Below are positions 1-5,899 of a DNA stretch of 9,856 nt, piece by piece. Location of the stretch: positions 1 through 9,856 of the forward strand of contig CAISTO010000466.1 of NCBI GenBank assembly GCA_903888395.1. The letters run 5' to 3'. Position numbers and translations under genes: made by a program. The notes beneath the pieces were generated by a model. That model had not been told where the DNA came from and made no database searches. It saw only the letters and a program-made list of their open reading frames with translations. This DNA is from an uncultured Bacteroidota bacterium. GTDB lineage: Bacteria > Bacteroidota > Bacteroidia > UKL13-3. Position 1 is the stretch's first letter; each line of letters begins with the position of its first letter.

Positions 1-366
1 GACCAATCTGATTCTGCATTTGTTTCTGCATATAGAAAACACAGCTCACCAGGAGAATTTGAAATAGTGGTTGAATACATGGCTTCGCCAAGTTTAAAAG
101 ATAAAACCATTATATTAATAGACCCAATGCTTGCCACAGGCAGAAGTATGTATTTGGCTTATCAGGCATTATGTAAACATGGAAAGCCCAAAAAAGTATT
201 CATTGCAAGTTTAATAGCAAGTGAGCAAGGATTAGTTTATGTACAACGGTTTATGCCTAACTCAAGCATATTTACTGCTGCAATTGACAAAGATTTGAAC
301 GAAAATAGCTACATAATTCCAGGACTTGGAGATGCTGGTGACCTTGCATATGGCATAAAAATATAA
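1..366 (+). CDS. upp: Uracil phosphoribosyltransferase, C-terminal part (5' end outside window)
   Basis: This cytosolic pyrimidine-salvage enzyme joins uracil and PRPP to give UMP and pyrophosphate. Frame 1 is open from the first base, and 121 codons are visible before TAA at 364-366. Family proteins are a little over 200 residues, so roughly the first 40% lies upstream. The phosphate/PRPP loop DPMLATGRSM is clear (codons starting near 121), and so is the C-terminal uracil-binding segment PGLGDAGDLAYG (about 319-354). ATG at 79 is internal and not the true start, because the codons before it (DSAFVSAYRKH) still read as family sequence. The gene looks intact as far as it is visible. No strong intrinsic terminator follows, only an AT-rich inverted repeat 41 nt after the stop. 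The family call is secure. Confidence 0.95.
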   Translation, partial: DQSDSAFVSAYRKHSSPGEFEIVVEYMASPSLKDKTIILIDPMLATGRSMYLAYQALCKHGKPKKVFIASLIASEQGLVYVQRFMPNSSIFTAAIDKDLNENSYIIPGLGDAGDLAYGIKI

Positions 367-406
367 TTCAGCAACAAAAAAATTATTGATAATTATTTAA
401 TTAAAA

Positions 407-441
407 AATATTTTTCAGTATCATTTTATGTGAAAAATATT
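407..441. repeat. Inverted repeat, 11-bp perfect arms, after upp
   Basis: AATATTTTTCA (407-417) and TGAAAAATATT (431-441) are exact reverse complements separated by 13 nt. The arms are almost all A/T and no U-run follows, so this is at best a weak transcript-end stem-loop for upp. In DNA this AT-rich it could also be chance. Confidence 0.4.
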
Positions 442-580
442 CAATAAAAACATAAAAATCAAAGGCTTACATTTTTTTAAAAGCAATATAATTTACCAAA
501 TAATTCATTAATTTAACGCAAAAAAGAGCATTTGTTTTATTAGAATGATATAAAATATTTATTTTTTTAATAAAAACTGC

Positions 581-588
581 TTTATTTG
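581..588 (+). promoter_or_regulatory. Candidate -7 box for the acpP-fabF-rnc operon
   Basis: TTTATTTG followed by CACCC matches the Bacteroidota -7 consensus TAnnTTTG with one mismatch. It would start transcription about 25 nt before the acpP ATG. No TTG is seen at the expected -33 distance, so support rests on position and the -7 box alone. Confidence 0.35.
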
Positions 589-619
589 CACCCACATCAA
601 AAATTTAAACAATACAAAA

Positions 620-859
620 ATGTCAGAAATTAGAGGAAAAGTAAAAACCATCATCATGGATAAACTTGGTGTTGAAGAAGCTGAAATTACAGACGAAGCA
701 AGTTTTACAAACGATTTAGGCGCAGATTCTTTAGATACTGTTGAGCTTATTATGGAATTTGAAAAAGAATTTAATATTGCTATTCCAGACGATCAAGCTG
801 AAAAGATTGGTACAGTTGGACAAGCAGTTACGTACATTGAAGCAAATGTAAAATCGTAA
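620..859 (+). CDS. acpP: Acyl carrier protein
   Basis: This small acidic cytosolic protein carries growing acyl chains as thioesters on a 4'-phosphopantetheine arm during type II fatty-acid synthesis. At 79 residues it has the normal ACP length. The attachment site is the canonical DSLD motif, with Ser37 as the modified serine, followed by the acidic recognition helix (TVELIMEFEKEF) that docks partner enzymes. The ATG at 620 gives the standard N-terminus. The leader is A-rich with no Shine-Dalgarno sequence, as usual in Bacteroidota. fabF follows after 55 nt on the same strand, the classic acpP-fabF pairing, so the two are probably co-transcribed from a promoter in the 253-bp gap upstream. 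The gene looks complete. Confidence 0.97.
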   Translation: MSEIRGKVKTIIMDKLGVEEAEITDEASFTNDLGADSLDTVELIMEFEKEFNIAIPDDQAEKIGTVGQAVTYIEANVKS

Positions 860-914
860 TTAGATTTAGTATTTTAAAATTTTACAAAATTAATCTCCAA
901 AAAACTTATTTTAC

Positions 915-2168
915 ATGCCAAAACGCAGAGTAGTAATTACTGGCCTTGGAGCAATTACTCCAATTGGTAACAGTTTGCAGGAGTATTGGAACGGATTATC
1001 AAATGGAGTAAGTGGCAGCGCGCCAATTACTCAATTTGATACTTCCAAGTTCAAAACAAAATTTGCTTGCGAAGTAAAGAATTTTGATCCAAACCAGCAT
1101 CTTGATAGAAAAGATGCTAGAAGAATGGATCGTTTTACCCAATTTGCTATGGTAACTTCTGATGAAGCTGTTTTAGACAGTGGAATTAATTTAGATGCCG
1201 TTAACAAAGATAGAGTAGGAGTAATTTGGGCATCGGGAATTGGTGGAATAAAAACTTTTTTAGACGAAGTTTCCTCTTTTGCAACAGGCGATGGTACACC
1301 CCGTTTTAGTCCGTTTTTTATACCCATGATGATTGCTGATATAGCCGCAGGTTTAATATCAATCAAATATGGTTTTAGAGGTCCCAATTTTGCGGTTGTT
1401 TCTGCTTGTGCATCAAGCTCCAATGCAATAGGCGATGCCTTTATGTACATTCAATCAAATAGAGCAGATATGATTCTTACTGGTGGTTCTGAAGCTGCCG
1501 TTAATGAAGCTGCAATGGGAGGTTTTAATTCCATGAAAGCATTATCTGAAAGAAATGAAAGTCCTGAAACAGCCTCACGTCCTTTTGATTTGGATAGAGA
1601 TGGTTTTGTTTTGGGCGAAGGTGCTGGTGCTTTGATGTTAGAAGAATTAGAACATGCAAAAGCACGTGGTGCAAAAATTTATGGCGAAATTGTTGGCTAT
1701 GGCGCAACAGCAGATGCCTATCACATGACTGCTCCACATCCTGATGGAATAGGTGCTTCCAATGTTATGAAAGCAGCTTTGTTAGATGCAGAAATGAATC
1801 CAAATGAAGTTGATTATGTAAACGTTCATGGTACTTCAACTCCACTTGGTGACCCCCAAGAAATAAAAGCAATTCAAAACGTTTTTGGTGAACATGCGTT
1901 CAATATCAATATTAGCTCTACAAAGTCAATGACTGGTCATTTGCTTGGCGGTGCTGGCGCAATTGAAGCCATTGCGGGTTTGTTTGCTATCAATAAAGGA
2001 ATAATTCCTCCTACTATCAATCATTTTACTGATGATCCTGCTTTTGACAAAAAGTTAAATTTAACTTTTAACAAAGCACAACACAGAGATGTAAAAGTGG
2101 TTTTAAGTAACACTTTTGGTTTTGGTGGCCATAATGCTTCCATTATTCTAAAGAAATTTGAGGATTAA
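915..2168 (+). CDS. fabF: Beta-ketoacyl-ACP synthase II
   Basis: This is the condensing enzyme of fatty-acid elongation. It joins an acyl group held on its cysteine with malonyl-ACP, releasing CO2. Its 417 residues match the KAS II family, and both halves of the thiolase fold are present. The catalytic triad is readable: Cys165 in VVSACASSSN, His305 in NVHGTSTPLGD and His342 in TGHLLGGAGAIE. The conserved Lys337 (SSTKSMTGH) and the gating Phe401 in SNTFGFGGHN are also present. The Cys-His-His triad separates it from KAS III (FabH, Cys-His-Asn). Preference for FabF over FabB rests on similarity and on the acpP neighbour. The ATG at 915 gives the usual MPKRRVVITG start. The last codons contain the GAGG that probably serves rnc, so the two genes are likely translated in tandem. 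Confidence 0.96.
   Translation: MPKRRVVITGLGAITPIGNSLQEYWNGLSNGVSGSAPITQFDTSKFKTKFACEVKNFDPNQHLDRKDARRMDRFTQFAMVTSDEAVLDSGINLDAVNKDRVGVIWASGIGGIKTFLDEVSSFATGDGTPRFSPFFIPMMIADIAAGLISIKYGFRGPNFAVVSACASSSNAIGDAFMYIQSNRADMILTGGSEAAVNEAAMGGFNSMKALSERNESPETASRPFDLDRDGFVLGEGAGALMLEELEHAKARGAKIYGEIVGYGATADAYHMTAPHPDGIGASNVMKAALLDAEMNPNEVDYVNVHGTSTPLGDPQEIKAIQNVFGEHAFNINISSTKSMTGHLLGGAGAIEAIAGLFAINKGIIPPTINHFTDDPAFDKKLNLTFNKAQHRDVKVVLSNTFGFGGHNASIILKKFED
2160..2163 (+). promoter_or_regulatory. Shine-Dalgarno-like GAGG supporting the rnc TTG start
   Basis: GAGG overlaps the last codons of fabF and sits 7 nt before the TTG at 2171. Such motifs are scarce before the other genes in this window, so it helps mark this TTG as the rnc start. 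A four-base match can also occur by chance. Confidence 0.4.
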
Positions 2169-2170
2169 AA

Positions 2171-3220
2171 TTGATTACCTTTTTCCCTTTTCTAAAGTAT
2201 TATTTTTCTTCTAATCGTGATTTATTTGTTAGAATAAAACAGATTACTGGACTAACACCTTATAATTTAAGTTGTTATCAACAATCATTGCGTCATCATT
2301 CTACTGCAAATAAAATTCATAATAGCGGGAGCAAAGACAGCAACGAGCGTTTGGAATATTTGGGCGATGCAGTACTGAACTCTGTTGTGGCTGAATATTT
2401 ATTTAAAAAATATCCTTATAAAGACGAAGGTTTTTTAACGGAACTACGTTCAAAAATTGTAAGCAGGGTAAGTTTAAATGATTTAGCTTTAAAAATTGGT
2501 TTAAGCAAACTTGTTGAGTATGATAAAAAAAGCATGCAAAATATTAATCTTCGAAATAGCATTTTTGGGAATGCATTAGAAGCTTTTATTGGTGCCGTTT
2601 TTTTAGATCAGGGATATAAAAAATCAAAATATTTTATCATTGAAAAACTAATTCGTTACCATATTGACGTAGATAAATTACAGCAAACGGAAAAGAATTT
2701 TAAAGGTCGTTTAATTGAGTTTACTCAAAAAGCAGGAATGAATCTTGACTTTAACGTAACAGAATTAGCACATGGCAAACAAAAAATTTATAAGTTAACG
2801 GTTATTATTGACGATAAAGTTTTTGGCGAAGCCGAACATACTAATAAAAAGCAAGCTGAACAACAAGCATCAGAAAAAGCCTTATTATATTTAAAAACCA
2901 ATCCTCAAAATTCAGTTATTGAAAAAGAAGTTTTAATTGAAACTCCTATTGTAATTGATCATCAAAATACTGATTCCATTGAATCATTGGAGGAACATTT
3001 GGAAATAGTGGATGATAATTCATTGGAAGATATTTTACATAAAGTGCCTGAAATGATAGATGAATCTGAAATTGTTATGGAAGTAATTTATCCAGAATCG
3101 ATGGAAGAATTATCTGAAATGAATGAAGAACAAAAAAATAAAATGGATGAAAATCCAAATGAAGAATTATTAGTGATAGAAACTGAATCTGTTAAAGAAC
3201 AGGAAAATCAGGTTTTATAA
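2171..3220 (+). CDS. rnc: Ribonuclease III with an acidic C-terminal extension
   Basis: This double-strand-specific endoribonuclease processes rRNA precursors and other structured RNAs. The nuclease domain covers about residues 15-165 and contains the signature ERLEYLGDAVL (59-69), giving Glu59, Glu62 and Asp66. The second metal site is GNALEAFIGA: Glu137 is kept, but the position equivalent to E. coli Asp114 is Asn134. A double-stranded-RNA-binding domain follows at about 175-241. Usual family length is about 220-250 residues; here about 107 more follow (243-349), with 32 Asp/Glu against about five Lys/Arg, probably disordered. The start is TTG at 2171. The frame is closed by TGA at 2159, no ATG occurs before the active site, and GAGG lies 7 nt upstream. 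The gene lies 2 nt after fabF, so coupling is likely. Confidence 0.93.
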   Translation: MITFFPFLKYYFSSNRDLFVRIKQITGLTPYNLSCYQQSLRHHSTANKIHNSGSKDSNERLEYLGDAVLNSVVAEYLFKKYPYKDEGFLTELRSKIVSRVSLNDLALKIGLSKLVEYDKKSMQNINLRNSIFGNALEAFIGAVFLDQGYKKSKYFIIEKLIRYHIDVDKLQQTEKNFKGRLIEFTQKAGMNLDFNVTELAHGKQKIYKLTVIIDDKVFGEAEHTNKKQAEQQASEKALLYLKTNPQNSVIEKEVLIETPIVIDHQNTDSIESLEEHLEIVDDNSLEDILHKVPEMIDESEIVMEVIYPESMEELSEMNEEQKNKMDENPNEELLVIETESVKEQENQVL

Positions 3221-3252
3221 ATTTAAACATTGAAATATAAAAAAAACAAATT

Positions 3253-3786
3253 ATGGTAGAAAGTTTCGCATTTTTCCTAGATTTTATAAAATATTTATTG
3301 CCTGCATTGGTCATATTTTTGGTAGTTTATTACCAGCAAAAAGCTTTTTTTGACGATAAGTATCAAAAAAGAATGATTGATTTAAGAAGAGAGCAGGAAA
3401 AAACTATTTTGCCTTTGAAATTACAAGCTTATGAGAGATTAATATTGTTTATAGAACGTATCAGTCCGGAAAGCGTAGTAATGCGCATTCATCAACCTGG
3501 AATAAGTGCTTCGCAATTAAAAATTGAATTGATAGCAAGCATCAATCAAGAGTTTGCCCATAATATTTCACAACAACTTTATGTATCGAGCCAATGTTGG
3601 CAAATGATTAGAATAGTAAAAGAAGAAATGATTAATTTAATCAACACTTCTTATGCTAATTTAGGTCCAAATTGTGTTGGAATTGATTTGAGTAAAGCAA
3701 TTTTTGAGGAAATAATGAAAATGGAAGAAACACCAACTCACAAAGCTTTAGATTTTGTTAAAAAAGAGTTTGATTTAATTTTTTAA
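3253..3786 (+). CDS. Membrane-anchored protein of unknown function, conserved in Bacteroidota
   Basis: The function is unknown. The 177-residue product has one hydrophobic segment at about 7-27 (FLDFIKYLLPALVIFLVVYY), then a charged, probably helical stretch (KRMIDLRREQEK), so it is likely a single-pass inner-membrane protein with most of its mass in the cytosol. The segment PLKLQAYERLILFIERISP (about 54-72) recalls a conserved Bacteroidota family of small N-terminally anchored proteins that I believe is catalogued as DUF7935; that name is from memory and unverified. The rest is mainly helical, with no catalytic motif seen. The ATG at 3253 lies 32 nt after rnc with no terminator between, so it may be the last gene of the acpP-fabF-rnc transcript. 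There is no signal-peptidase site. Confidence 0.8.
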   Translation: MVESFAFFLDFIKYLLPALVIFLVVYYQQKAFFDDKYQKRMIDLRREQEKTILPLKLQAYERLILFIERISPESVVMRIHQPGISASQLKIELIASINQEFAHNISQQLYVSSQCWQMIRIVKEEMINLINTSYANLGPNCVGIDLSKAIFEEIMKMEETPTHKALDFVKKEFDLIF

Positions 3787-3799
3787 CATTTTTTATAAA

Positions 3800-3827
3800 T
3801 CAAATGTAATATTTCAATTACATTGAA
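3800..3827. repeat. Inverted repeat between the DUF7935-like gene and purC
   Basis: AATGTAAT (3803-3810) and ATTACATT (3817-3824) are perfect 8-bp arms around a 6-nt loop. Bulging one A extends the stem to ten pairs (TCA/TGA outside). It lies 14 nt after the upstream stop codon and has no U-run, so it could be a weak transcript-end hairpin or an operator. Function unproven. Confidence 0.35.
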
Positions 3828-3895
3828 TATCAGCTTAATTCACTTCAAGTTTTGTTGTAGGTAACAATTTTATGACAATTCAATACTTAAAAGAG

Positions 3896-3903
3896 TATCA
3901 TTG
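3896..3903 (+). promoter_or_regulatory. Candidate -7 box for purC
   Basis: TATCATTG followed by CAG matches TAnnTTTG with one mismatch and would give a leader of about 22 nt. No TTG lies at the expected -33 spacing; ATGACA at 3872-3877 is the nearest substitute. The call is weak and rests mainly on placement. Confidence 0.25.
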
Positions 3904-3931
3904 CAGTTCGTTTTTTTTACAGCAATAAATT

Positions 3932-4894
3932 ATGAAAGCTTTAATAGCAACTAACTTTTTTTTTCCTAAGCAAAAAAACTTTTACAGAGGTAAAGTTCGC
4001 GATGTTTATAATATAAATGATGATGTTTTAGTGATGGTTGCCACCGATAGAATTTCGGCTTTTGATGTGGTAATGACTAAGGCGATTCCTTATAAAGGGC
4101 AAGTGTTAAACCAAACTGCAGCATTCTTTTTTGAATTAACCAAAAACATTGTTCCAAACTGGATAATTTCATCGCCACATACCAACGTTACTATTGGCCA
4201 TAGATGTAAGCCATACCAAGTTGAAATAGTAATTAGAGGTTACTTAACTGGCCATGCTTGGCGCGAATACAAAAGTGGTAAACGCATGATTTGTGGAGTA
4301 GCAATGCCCGATGGAATGCTTGAAAACGATAAATTTTCAACTCCAATTATTACTCCTACCATTAAAGCCTTAAGCGGTCACGATACGGATATAAGTAAAG
4401 AAGATATTATAGCTCAAGGTTTAGTAAGTAAAACTGATTTTGAACAAATAGAAAAACATACTCGTGACTTATATGCTTTTGGAACCGAATTTGCTTTAAA
4501 GCAAGGTTTAATTTTGGTAGATACAAAATATGAATTCGGAAATAAAAATGGTATCATTATGTTAATGGATGAGGTTCATACTCCTGATTCATCTCGTTAT
4601 TTTTATTCAGACACTTATGCTGAAATTCAAGCAAAAGACCAACAACAACGTCAACTTTCAAAAGAATTTGTTCGCCAATGGTTAATTAGCCAAGGTTTTC
4701 AAGGACAAGAAGGAGCAAGCGCACCTACTTTTCCTGATGATTTAATTGAAAACATTACCAATCGTTATGTAGAGTTATATGAAAATATTACTGGAAATAC
4801 TTTTGTTAAAAATGGCTATGAAAACTTTGAAGACAAAATGGAAAAGGTAATTTTAGTTGAATTAGAAAAAATAGCTAATAAAGCTGCCAAATAG
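3932..4894 (+). CDS. purC: Phosphoribosylaminoimidazole-succinocarboxamide (SAICAR) synthase, long form
   Basis: This cytosolic enzyme of de novo purine synthesis uses ATP to join CAIR and L-aspartate into SAICAR. The 320 residues match the long, yeast Ade1-like form found in Bacteroidota rather than the roughly 240-residue form of many bacteria. Readable motifs are the nucleotide-binding start YRGKVRDVY (18-26), TDRISAFDVV (38-47), IPYKGQVLNQ (52-61), VEIVIRGYLTGHAW (97-110), the signature LVDTKYEFG (195-203) and DEVHTPDSSRY (213-223). The ATG at 3932 is followed by the family N-terminus (ALIATNFFFPKQKNFYRG), which supports this start. A 145-bp gap upstream holds a candidate promoter and an inverted repeat. 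An unrecognised gene begins 2 nt after the stop, which points to co-transcription. Confidence 0.96.
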   Translation: MKALIATNFFFPKQKNFYRGKVRDVYNINDDVLVMVATDRISAFDVVMTKAIPYKGQVLNQTAAFFFELTKNIVPNWIISSPHTNVTIGHRCKPYQVEIVIRGYLTGHAWREYKSGKRMICGVAMPDGMLENDKFSTPIITPTIKALSGHDTDISKEDIIAQGLVSKTDFEQIEKHTRDLYAFGTEFALKQGLILVDTKYEFGNKNGIIMLMDEVHTPDSSRYFYSDTYAEIQAKDQQQRQLSKEFVRQWLISQGFQGQEGASAPTFPDDLIENITNRYVELYENITGNTFVKNGYENFEDKMEKVILVELEKIANKAAK

Positions 4895-4896
4895 TT

Positions 4897-5355
4897 ATGT
4901 ATTATAATACAGAGCACTTACAGTTACTTAAAAGTGCTGAAGGTAAAACACTTGAAAAGGTAGCTTACCATTTTTGGGTAAATAAAGCCAATCCACAGGA
5001 TATATTTAGTTTTGTGGAATATATTGAATTTTTTTTTACCAATAATACCAAACTAATTTTACAAAAAGCAGAAGAAATCAGTGAAATGATATTGCCTTTG
5101 GCAACGCTTGATATTGCTTTATTGAATCATCAATTGCAAGTAGAATTTAATGGCAGTTTACAATATCAAACCCGTGATGCTAGTAAAACAGATGCTTGGA
5201 AACATTTAATAAACCATGAAATTGATGATGTGTTAATTGAAGAAGATGAAGGTTTATTTATTGCTGAGGCAATTATCATTGGTTCGCACACGCATCAAAC
5301 AATTATTAGATTAGAAAACGATGGCTTAGAAGCCGAAGAATATATATTAGATTAA
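4897..5355 (+). CDS. Hypothetical protein, tightly coupled to purC
   Basis: I do not recognise this family. The 152-residue product has no signal peptide or membrane segment and is acidic, so it is probably a soluble cytosolic protein. The first half looks helical (LEKVAYHFWVN, KAEEISEMILPLATLDIALL). The second half alternates hydrophobic and polar residues, ending in an acidic stretch (IDDVLIEEDEGLF) and a beta-like close (TIIRLENDGLEAEEYILD). No catalytic or metal-binding motif is obvious. The ATG at 4897 follows the purC TAG after 2 nt, so expression with purC is likely, though a role in purine metabolism does not follow from that. It ends 42 nt before the convergent aroQ, with no clear terminator between. 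Codon use looks like that of its neighbours. Confidence 0.8.
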   Translation: MYYNTEHLQLLKSAEGKTLEKVAYHFWVNKANPQDIFSFVEYIEFFFTNNTKLILQKAEEISEMILPLATLDIALLNHQLQVEFNGSLQYQTRDASKTDAWKHLINHEIDDVLIEEDEGLFIAEAIIIGSHTHQTIIRLENDGLEAEEYILD

Positions 5356-5397
5356 TACTTTTAGTTGTTAAAGTCCAGCTTAATAAATAAACCTATT

Positions 5398-5832
5398 TTA
5401 AGGTTTTAAAAAATAACTCAAGGCCAATTCATAACTTTTTAAACCAAAGCCACTGATTGAACCTATACAATTTTTGGCTAACAAAGAAACGTGCCTGTAT
5501 TCTTCTCTTGCAAAAATATTGGAAATATGAACTTCAATTGTTTTGATATCAACTCCAGCAATGGCATCGGCAATGGCAATAGAAGTATGTGTATAACCCC
5601 CGGCATTTATGATAATTCCGTCATATTTTGCCCCTTTTTCAAAGGCTATTTCATGTATTTTATTGATTATTTCACCTTCTACATTACTTTGAAAGTATTC
5701 AAGTTTAACTAAATGACTATAAGTGTTTTCAAGCACTTTTAAAAATGATTCAAAGCTATCATTGCCGTATATATTGGTTTCACGAGTGCCCAATAAATTT
5801 AAATTTGGTCCATTGATGATAATAACTCTCAA
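5398..5832 (-). CDS. aroQ: Type II 3-dehydroquinate dehydratase
   Basis: This enzyme catalyses the third step of the shikimate pathway, 3-dehydroquinate to 3-dehydroshikimate, as a cytosolic dodecamer in known members. The 144 residues match the small type II family (AroQ), unrelated to type I AroD. Visible motifs are INGPNLNLLGTRE (6-18), catalytic Tyr22 in NIYG, Asn76 in INAGGYTHTS, His102 in EVHISN, and Arg113 in the lid-like AREEYRHVS. The start codon is TTG (reverse complement of 5830-5832): only three sense codons lie between it and an in-frame TAA upstream, and MRVIIINGPN aligns with usual family starts. No Shine-Dalgarno sequence is seen. It is transcribed alone, divergently from the T9SS cargo gene 67 bp away and convergently with the gene after purC. 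Confidence 0.95.
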   Translation of the reverse strand: MRVIIINGPNLNLLGTRETNIYGNDSFESFLKVLENTYSHLVKLEYFQSNVEGEIINKIHEIAFEKGAKYDGIIINAGGYTHTSIAIADAIAGVDIKTIEVHISNIFAREEYRHVSLLAKNCIGSISGFGLKSYELALSYFLKP

Positions 5833-5853
5833 AGTTTTAGTTTATTTAATAGG

Positions 5854-5861
5854 AAAAAATA
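5854..5861 (-). promoter_or_regulatory. Candidate -7 box for aroQ (minus strand)
   Basis: On the minus strand this reads TATTTTTT, one mismatch from TAnnTTTG. A TTG (minus strand 5880-5878) lies 16 nt upstream, slightly short for a -33 box. It nearly abuts the plus-strand -7 box at 5864-5871, so the two divergent promoters would share DNA. Confidence 0.3.
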
Positions 5862-5863
5862 GT

Positions 5864-5871
5864 TATTTTTG
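5864..5871 (+). promoter_or_regulatory. -7 box of the T9SS cargo gene promoter
   Basis: TATTTTTG followed by CCGC is an exact match to the Bacteroidota -7 consensus TAnnTTTG and is placed to give a leader of about 23 nt before the ATG at 5900. The expected -33 region holds TTTA rather than TTG. Confidence 0.6.
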
Positions 5872-5899
5872 CCGCAACAATATAAATAAAATTACATAT

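Larger units (their letters stand above)
367..619. other. Intergenic region between upp and acpP, no gene seen
   Basis: These 253 bases are strongly A/T-rich with no supportable ORF on either strand. They hold the 11-bp inverted repeat at 407-441, a short palindrome AATTAT-TG-ATAATT at 381-394, and a candidate acpP promoter near the 3' end. Nothing resembling an RNA gene was recognised. Confidence 0.6.

Noticed and set aside
407..441. Strong intrinsic terminator for upp
   Set aside because: The arms are almost all A/T with a 13-nt loop and no U-run, so it is listed only as an inverted repeat.
1031..1450. Minus-strand ORF of 139 codons inside fabF
   Set aside because: It lies wholly antisense to a well-supported gene, has no recognisable domain, and its composition mirrors the fabF codons.
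2171..3220. Frameshifted or truncated rnc because no ATG start is present
   Set aside because: The TTG start gives an N-terminus of normal length with both domains intact in one frame, so no frameshift is needed.
5491..5712. Plus-strand ORF inside aroQ
   Set aside because: Antisense to aroQ, with no family features or leader signals.
5723..5899. Longer version of the T9SS cargo gene starting at 5723
   Set aside because: The extra 59 codons run antisense to aroQ and would bury the signal peptide inside the protein. The ATG at 5900 begins a clear signal peptide just after a consensus -7 box.
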